Source: Pantoea sp050157905 (GTDB lineage: Bacteria; Pseudomonadota; Gammaproteobacteria; Enterobacterales; Enterobacteriaceae). From it: DNA of 64,000 bases. Location: assembly GCF_050157905.1 (NCBI RefSeq), contig NZ_JBKIWZ010000001.1:3348001-3412000 (forward strand), read 5' to 3'. A program made the position numbers and the translations under genes. Of the stretch, positions 59,164 to 64,000 are shown piece after piece (position 1 is the first letter of the stretch; every line of letters starts with the position of its first letter). The notes under the pieces are model-generated. The model made no database searches and was not told where the DNA came from. It was given only the letters and a program-made list of their open reading frames with translations.

Positions 59164-61722
59164 TTGTACCTCTATATTGAGACACTGAAACAGAGACTGG
59201 ATGCAATCAACCAGCTGCGCGTTGATCGTGCGCTGGCTGCCATGGGACCCGCTTTTCAGCGCGTCTACAGTCTGCTGCCAACCTTATTACATTATCAACA
59301 TCCGCAGATGCCGGGTTACCTTGAAGGTAACGTTCCACATGGCATCAGCTTTTTCACGCCTGATGAAAACCAACGTCAGCTGCTGACCGACCTGACTGGC
59401 GATAATGATCTGCGCCATGCCGATACGCCGAAAGGCGAACGGCCAATTACGGCCATCTACTCCATGGGCAGCACCTCCTCTGTCGGCCAGAACAGCGTTT
59501 CGGATCTCGATATCTGGGTCTGCCATCAATCGTGGCTGGATAATGAAGAGCGCCTGAACCTGCAGCGCAAATGTACGCTGCTGCAGAAGTGGTGCGTCTC
59601 TATGGGCGTGGAAGTCAGTTTCTTCCTGATTGATGAGAACCGTTTCCGTCATAACGAAAGCGGCAATCTGGGCGGAGAAGATTGCGGTTCTACCCAACAC
59701 ATTTTACTGCTGGATGAGTTCTACCGTACGGCGGTTCGCATGGCTGGTAAACGCATCCTGTGGAACATGGTGCCGGGCGAAGAAGAGCACCATTACGACG
59801 ACTATGTGATGTCGCTGTACGCCAAAGGCGTACTGACGCCGAACGAGTGGCTCGATCTGGGTGGCCTGGGTACGCTGTCGGCTGAAGAGTATTTTGGCGC
59901 CAGCCTGTGGCAGCTCTATAAAAGCATTGACTCGCCCTATAAAGCCGTCCTGAAAACGCTGCTGCTGGAAGCCTACAGCTGGGAATATCCGAATACGCAG
60001 CTGCTGGCGATGGATATCAAACAGCGGTTGCACGATGGCGAAATTATCTGTTTCGGGCTCGATCCCTACTGCATGATGCTGGAACGGGTCACAGATTATC
60101 TGACCAGCATCGACGATCAGCCGCGTCTTGATCTGGTGCGTCGTTGCTTCTATCTGAAAGTGTGCGAAAAACTCAGTACCGACGATCATCACCATCGCAC
60201 CGGCTGGCGCCGCGAAATTTTATCGAAGCTGGTCAAAGCCTGGGGCTGGAACGACGAGAAGATTGCTATTCTGGACAACCGTGCAGAGTGGAAAATTGAG
60301 CGGGTACGTGAAGCCCATAACGAACTGCTGGATGCGATGATGCAGAGCTATCGCAACCTGATCCGCTTTGCCCGCCGCAATAATTTAAGCGTCAGCGCCA
60401 GTCCGCAGGATATCGGCGTGCTGACCCGTAAACTCTATGCGGCTTTCGAGGCGCTGCCGGGGAAGGTTACCCTGGTTAACCCGCAGATCTCGCCCGATCT
60501 TTCTGAGCCCAATCTGACCTTTATTCATGTGCCGCCCGGTCGCGCCAACCGTCCAGGCTGGTATCTCTATAACCAGGCGCCGGATATGGATTCGATCATC
60601 AGCCATCAGCCTCTGGAGTATAACCGCTACCTGAACAAGCTGGTGGCGTGGGCATGGTTCAATGGTCTGCTGACCCGCAAAACCCGGCTGCATATTAAAG
60701 GCAACGAAATTTGCGATCTGGCGCGGCTGCAGGAGCTGGTGAATGATGTCTCCAGCCACTTCCCGCTGCGTCTGCCTGCGCCGACACCAAAAGCGCTCTA
60801 CAGCCCGTGCGAAATCCGCCACCTCGCGATTATCGTCAACCTTGAGCACGATCCGACGGCAGCGTTTCGCAACCAGGTGGTGCACTTTGACTTCCGTAAG
60901 CTGGATGTCTTCAGCTTTGGTCAGCAGCAGCAGTGCCTGATCGGCAGTATCGATCTGCTCTATCGCAACTCCTGGAATGAGGTGCGTACGCTGCACTTCA
61001 GCGGCGAACAGGCGATGATCGAAGGGCTGAAAACCATTCTGGGCAAGATGCATCAGGATGCGTCGCCGCCTGACACGGTGGAAGTCTTCTGCTACAGCCA
61101 GCATCTGCGTGGGCTGATTCGTACACGCGTGCAGCAGCTGGTGTCAGAATGTATTGAGCTGCGTCTTTCCAGCACACGTCAGGAACCGGGCCGCTTCAAA
61201 GCCCTGCGCATGGCGGGCCAGACGTGGGGACTTTTCTTTGAACGCATGAGTGTCTCGGTGCAGAAGCTGGAAAACGCGGTGGAATTTTATGGCGCGATCT
61301 CCAACAACAAGCTGCATGGCCTGTCGATCAAAGTCGAAACCCATCAGACGCCGCTGCCGCCGGTGGTAAACGGGTACGCCAGCGAAGGCATCATTCAGTT
61401 CTTCTTTGAGAACACCACCGACGAGCGTGGCTTCAACATCTATATCCTCGATGAGACCAATCGGGTTGAGGTCTATCATCACTGTGAAGGCAGTAAAGAG
61501 GAACTGGTGCGCGACGTCAGCCGGTTCTACTCCTCGTCGCACGATCGCTTTACCTATGGATCGAGCTTTATCAATTTCAACCTGCCGCAGTTTTATCAGA
61601 TCGTGAATACCGGTGAGCGATTCCAGGTCATTCCGTTCCGCAGTCAGACGCTGACGCAGCTTTGCACGTCGCAGCCTGACAACGACAACAGCGACTATCA
61701 GCCGCGCTATCAGGTGCATTGA
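59164..61722 (+). CDS. cyaA: Class I adenylate cyclase CyaA
   Basis: Makes cAMP for CRP. 852 residues (E. coli 848). I chose TTG at 59164 because MYLYIETLKQRLDAINQLR is then collinear with E. coli, whose gene also uses TTG. The frame is open further upstream but unlike the protein. N-terminal catalytic domain contains MGSTSSVGQNSVSDLDIWVC with the Asp pair, then LGGEDCGSTQHILLLDEFYRT; the C-terminal regulatory domain is conserved through FTYGSSFINFNLPQFYQIV. The final ~25 residues are diverged. The conserved weak start implies limited translation. Confidence 0.97.
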   Translation: MYLYIETLKQRLDAINQLRVDRALAAMGPAFQRVYSLLPTLLHYQHPQMPGYLEGNVPHGISFFTPDENQRQLLTDLTGDNDLRHADTPKGERPITAIYSMGSTSSVGQNSVSDLDIWVCHQSWLDNEERLNLQRKCTLLQKWCVSMGVEVSFFLIDENRFRHNESGNLGGEDCGSTQHILLLDEFYRTAVRMAGKRILWNMVPGEEEHHYDDYVMSLYAKGVLTPNEWLDLGGLGTLSAEEYFGASLWQLYKSIDSPYKAVLKTLLLEAYSWEYPNTQLLAMDIKQRLHDGEIICFGLDPYCMMLERVTDYLTSIDDQPRLDLVRRCFYLKVCEKLSTDDHHHRTGWRREILSKLVKAWGWNDEKIAILDNRAEWKIERVREAHNELLDAMMQSYRNLIRFARRNNLSVSASPQDIGVLTRKLYAAFEALPGKVTLVNPQISPDLSEPNLTFIHVPPGRANRPGWYLYNQAPDMDSIISHQPLEYNRYLNKLVAWAWFNGLLTRKTRLHIKGNEICDLARLQELVNDVSSHFPLRLPAPTPKALYSPCEIRHLAIIVNLEHDPTAAFRNQVVHFDFRKLDVFSFGQQQQCLIGSIDLLYRNSWNEVRTLHFSGEQAMIEGLKTILGKMHQDASPPDTVEVFCYSQHLRGLIRTRVQQLVSECIELRLSSTRQEPGRFKALRMAGQTWGLFFERMSVSVQKLENAVEFYGAISNNKLHGLSIKVETHQTPLPPVVNGYASEGIIQFFFENTTDERGFNIYILDETNRVEVYHHCEGSKEELVRDVSRFYSSSHDRFTYGSSFINFNLPQFYQIVNTGERFQVIPFRSQTLTQLCTSQPDNDNSDYQPRYQVH

Positions 61723-61869
61723 TGCTGACAGGCTGCCTGCGCTCCGCAGGTGGCCGCGCTCTTTCTGGTCTGTCACCCGGTTCACGCTATTTGCGGGGAT
61801 TTCCTGTTGCTTTTCCACCTTCAACTGCGATGATAAGCATCCAGGTAAAGGACATGAAGAGCATAAAGA

Positions 61870-62070
61870 ATGAAGAAAGTAACAAGCCTGTTAGCCATGA
61901 CACTGGCCGTAATCAGCCTTGCAGGCTGTGGTCTGAAAGGTCCGCTCTACTTCCCGCCGAAAGATCAGCCGAAGAAACAGACGGCGCCAACCGAACGCCA
62001 GAAAGCAGACGCTACGAAAGCCGATGTGGGCGGGCTGATGACCGGCAATGCAGGCGTAAAAGCGAACTAA
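61870..62070 (+). CDS. lptM: LPS-assembly lipoprotein LptM (YifL)
   Basis: A 66-residue outer-membrane lipoprotein that helps LptD fold and form its disulfides. Signal peptide with lipobox LAGC, lipidated Cys20, then the conserved GLKGPLYFPP motif; the rest is polar. Located before dapF, as in E. coli. Confidence 0.95.
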   Translation: MKKVTSLLAMTLAVISLAGCGLKGPLYFPPKDQPKKQTAPTERQKADATKADVGGLMTGNAGVKAN

Positions 62071-62098
62071 TCTGATGGCTTATCCGGCGGAGCAAAAA

Positions 62099-62923
62099 AT
62101 GCAGTTCTCCAAAATGCACGGTCTCGGCAACGATTTTATGGTTGTGGATGCCGTGACACAAAATATCTTTTTTTCGCCGGAGTTGATCCGCCGGCTGGCC
62201 GACCGTCATCTGGGTATTGGTTTTGATCAGCTACTGATTGTTGAACCGCCTTATGACCCCGATCTCGATTTCCACTACCGCATTTTCAACGCCGACGGCA
62301 GTGAAGTGGCGCAGTGTGGCAACGGTGCGCGCTGCTTTGCCCGCTTTGTTCAGCTGAAAGGGCTGACCAACAAAAGCGACATCCGGGTCAGTACGCAGAA
62401 TGGCCGCATGGTCCTGTCCGTCACGCCGGATGAGCAGGTACGGGTGAACATGGGTGAGCCCAACTTTGAGCCGCAGCAGGTGCCTTTCCGCGCCAATAAA
62501 GTGGAAAATCTCTATCTGCTGCGCGTGGCAGAGCAGACTGTAATGCTGGGTGCGGTGTCGATGGGCAATCCGCACTGCGTTATTCAGGTTGAAAGTGTTA
62601 AAACCGCCCAGGTTGAGTTACTGGGGCCGATTCTGGAGAGTCATGAACGCTTCCCGGAACGCGTCAATGTCGGGTTTATGGAGATCGTGAGTCCCGAACA
62701 TATCCGTCTGCGCGTTTATGAACGCGGCGCGGGTGAAACGCAGGCATGCGGTAGCGGTGCCTGTGCTGCCGTGGCGTGCGGCATTCAGCAGGGGATTCTG
62801 GCGCCTAAAGTTCGTGTTGATCTGCCCGGCGGCACGCTGCATATCAGCTGGAAAGGGGCCGGTCAGCCGCTCTATATGACCGGGCCTGCCACACATGTCT
62901 ATGATGGGTTTATTCATCTATGA
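62099..62923 (+). CDS. dapF: Diaminopimelate epimerase DapF
   Basis: Converts LL-DAP to meso-DAP for lysine and peptidoglycan. Start ATG 62099 gives MQFSKMHGLGNDF and 274 residues, the E. coli length, with GGAG 8 bp upstream; an ATG at 62075 is less likely. Catalytic Cys73 in CGNGARC and Cys217 in ACGSGACAAV are both present. Overlaps yigA by ATGA. Confidence 0.98.
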   Translation: MQFSKMHGLGNDFMVVDAVTQNIFFSPELIRRLADRHLGIGFDQLLIVEPPYDPDLDFHYRIFNADGSEVAQCGNGARCFARFVQLKGLTNKSDIRVSTQNGRMVLSVTPDEQVRVNMGEPNFEPQQVPFRANKVENLYLLRVAEQTVMLGAVSMGNPHCVIQVESVKTAQVELLGPILESHERFPERVNVGFMEIVSPEHIRLRVYERGAGETQACGSGACAAVACGIQQGILAPKVRVDLPGGTLHISWKGAGQPLYMTGPATHVYDGFIHL

Positions 62924-63624
62924 AAAATATCGAAGAGCAGGCTGACAGTACGGTTCTGCTGGACGATCAGGCCGTCAGTGATTACCTGCGGCAGAATCCC
63001 GAATTCTTTATCCGCAATGCCCGCGAAGTCGAACAGATGACCGTGCCACATCCGGTGCGCGGCAGCGTGTCGCTGGTCGAGTGGCACATGGCACGGCAAC
63101 GTAATCATATCCAGAGGCTGGAAGAAGAGATCACGCTGCTGATGGAACAGGCCAGCGCGAACCACGAACTCTTTGACCGTCTGCTGTCGCTGGAAAGCCA
63201 TCTGGCTGCGGCGGACTCTCTGCAGGACATGCTCAATCGTCTGCATCGCTGGGCACGTGAGCTTGGTCTGGCGGGCGCCAGCGTGCGGCTGTTCAGCGAT
63301 AAATGGCTGCTGGGCGCACCGTCCGATTTCTTCCAGCTGAGCCTGTCGCGTCAGGCATTTGCGCCGCTGCGCATTCAGCGCTTCGGCAATCAGCATCACT
63401 ACCTCGGCAGCCTCAACGGGCCGGAACTGCTGCTGCTGTTGCCGCAGGCCAAAGCGATTGGATCGGTGGCTATGTCGCTGATGGGCGAAGAGGGCGATCT
63501 CGGCGTGCTGGTGTTCAGCAGCCGGGACAGCCAGCACTATCAATCGGGCATGGGCACGCTGCTGTTGCAGCATCTGTCACAGATGATGCCGGGCCTGCTG
63601 GCCCGCTGGGTTGAGCGCGCATGA
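62920..63624 (+). CDS. yigA: DUF484 protein YigA
   Basis: 234 residues with an N-terminal helical DUF484 part (YLRQNPEFF, HPVRGSVSLVEWHMARQRNHI), a coiled coil, then a GAF-like domain. Family function is unknown. It sits between dapF and xerC with ATGA overlaps on both sides, the standard gammaproteobacterial order. Confidence 0.94.
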   Translation: MKNIEEQADSTVLLDDQAVSDYLRQNPEFFIRNAREVEQMTVPHPVRGSVSLVEWHMARQRNHIQRLEEEITLLMEQASANHELFDRLLSLESHLAAADSLQDMLNRLHRWARELGLAGASVRLFSDKWLLGAPSDFFQLSLSRQAFAPLRIQRFGNQHHYLGSLNGPELLLLLPQAKAIGSVAMSLMGEEGDLGVLVFSSRDSQHYQSGMGTLLLQHLSQMMPGLLARWVERA

Positions 63625-64000
63625 GTCAGGTGCTGCAGGAGGCCATCGACGGATTTCTGCGCTACCTGAAGGTGGAACGCCAGCTCAGTCCCCTGACGCA
63701 GAGCAGCTATGCGCGACAGCTTGCCGCGCTGGTGGCCATTGCCGGTGAGATGAAGCTCAGCAGCTGGGCCGCGCTGGAACCGGCGCAGGTGCGCAGCATG
63801 GCGGCACGCAGCCGTCGCGCCGGGCTTTCAGCCAGCAGCCTCGCGCTGCGTCTCTCGGCCCTGCGCAGTTTTCTCGACTGGCAGGTGAGCCAGGGGCTGC
63901 TTACCGCTAACCCGGCCAAAGGCGTGATGACCCCGCGTAAGGCACGTCATCTGCCAAAGAACATCGATGTCGATGAGGTGAATCAGCTGCTGGAGATCGA
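63621..64000 (+). CDS. xerC: Site-specific tyrosine recombinase XerC, N-terminal part
   Basis: Chromosome-dimer resolution recombinase acting with XerD at dif. Only the first ~126 codons are in the window. The SAM-like N-terminal DNA-binding domain is seen, with FLRYLKVERQLSPLTQSSYARQL-type helices and NPAKGVMTPRKARHLPKNID leading to the catalytic domain, which is cut off. Starts in the yigA stop (ATGA). Confidence 0.95.
   Translation, partial: MSQVLQEAIDGFLRYLKVERQLSPLTQSSYARQLAALVAIAGEMKLSSWAALEPAQVRSMAARSRRAGLSASSLALRLSALRSFLDWQVSQGLLTANPAKGVMTPRKARHLPKNIDVDEVNQLLEI

Overview
The window is chromosomal DNA of an enterobacterium, most probably Erwiniaceae close to Pantoea or Erwinia. The gene order (yhjG-pdeH-kdgK, dctA-pdeK-bcs, rep-gppA-rhlB-trxA-rho-wec, argX-hisR-leuT-proM, hemCDXY/cyaA, lptM-dapF-yigA-xerC) and many protein stretches match Escherichia coli closely. 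The genus call rests on my recognition of protein sequences, not on a search. Coding density is high, and no phage, transposon or CRISPR array was seen.

Region 1 (1-25.6 kb) is a double cellulose locus. A first operon on the + strand reads bcsA-bcsB-bcsC-bcsD-bcsZ (the BcsD-containing type). bcsE-bcsF-bcsG follows on the - strand. A second + strand operon then reads bcsR-bcsQ-bcsA-bcsB-bcsC (the E. coli type) but lacks its own bcsZ. The c-di-GMP phosphodiesterase gene pdeK follows. The two synthases have intact catalytic motifs and PilZ domains. Both bcsC genes, however, carry a one-base loss in a homopolymer near the 3' end that separates the beta-barrel from the TPR region. This is either sequencing error in both or loss of both export pores. 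The first BcsB has a long Ala/Pro/Ser-rich insert after the signal peptide, built partly from a 105-bp tandem repeat.

Region 2 (25.8-34.5 kb) holds dctA, the M16-like yhjJ, an alpha/beta hydrolase not found at this place in E. coli, kdgK, the phosphodiesterase pdeH and the AsmA-family yhjG. At 34491/34492 the order jumps from the E. coli 79-minute neighbourhood to the 85-minute one.

Region 3 (34.5-53.0 kb) has ppiC, rep, gppA, rhlB, trxA and rho, followed by the enterobacterial common antigen operon wecA-wzzE-wecB-wecC-(rffG/rffH scar)-wecD-wecE-wzxE-wecF-wzyE-wecG. rffG and rffH are fused into a roughly 215-bp remnant: the first ~20 codons of rffG run into the last ~45 codons of rffH. The dTDP-glucose branch must therefore be supplied from elsewhere.

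Region 4 (53.0-54.8 kb) is non-coding: a tRNA operon (Arg-CCG, His-GTG, Leu-CAG, Pro-TGG), a duplicated tRNA-Pro 3' end plus terminator, two strong hairpins, an 18-bp tandem repeat, and the small RNA gene glmZ. glmZ has a recognisable upstream array: three GlrR-type sites, an IHF site and a sigma-54 promoter.

Region 5 (54.8-64 kb) is the hemC-hemD-hemX-hemY operon on the - strand, divergent from cyaA (TTG start, CRP site upstream), then lptM, dapF, yigA and the start of xerC. cyaY, normally between cyaA and lptM in E. coli, is not present there.
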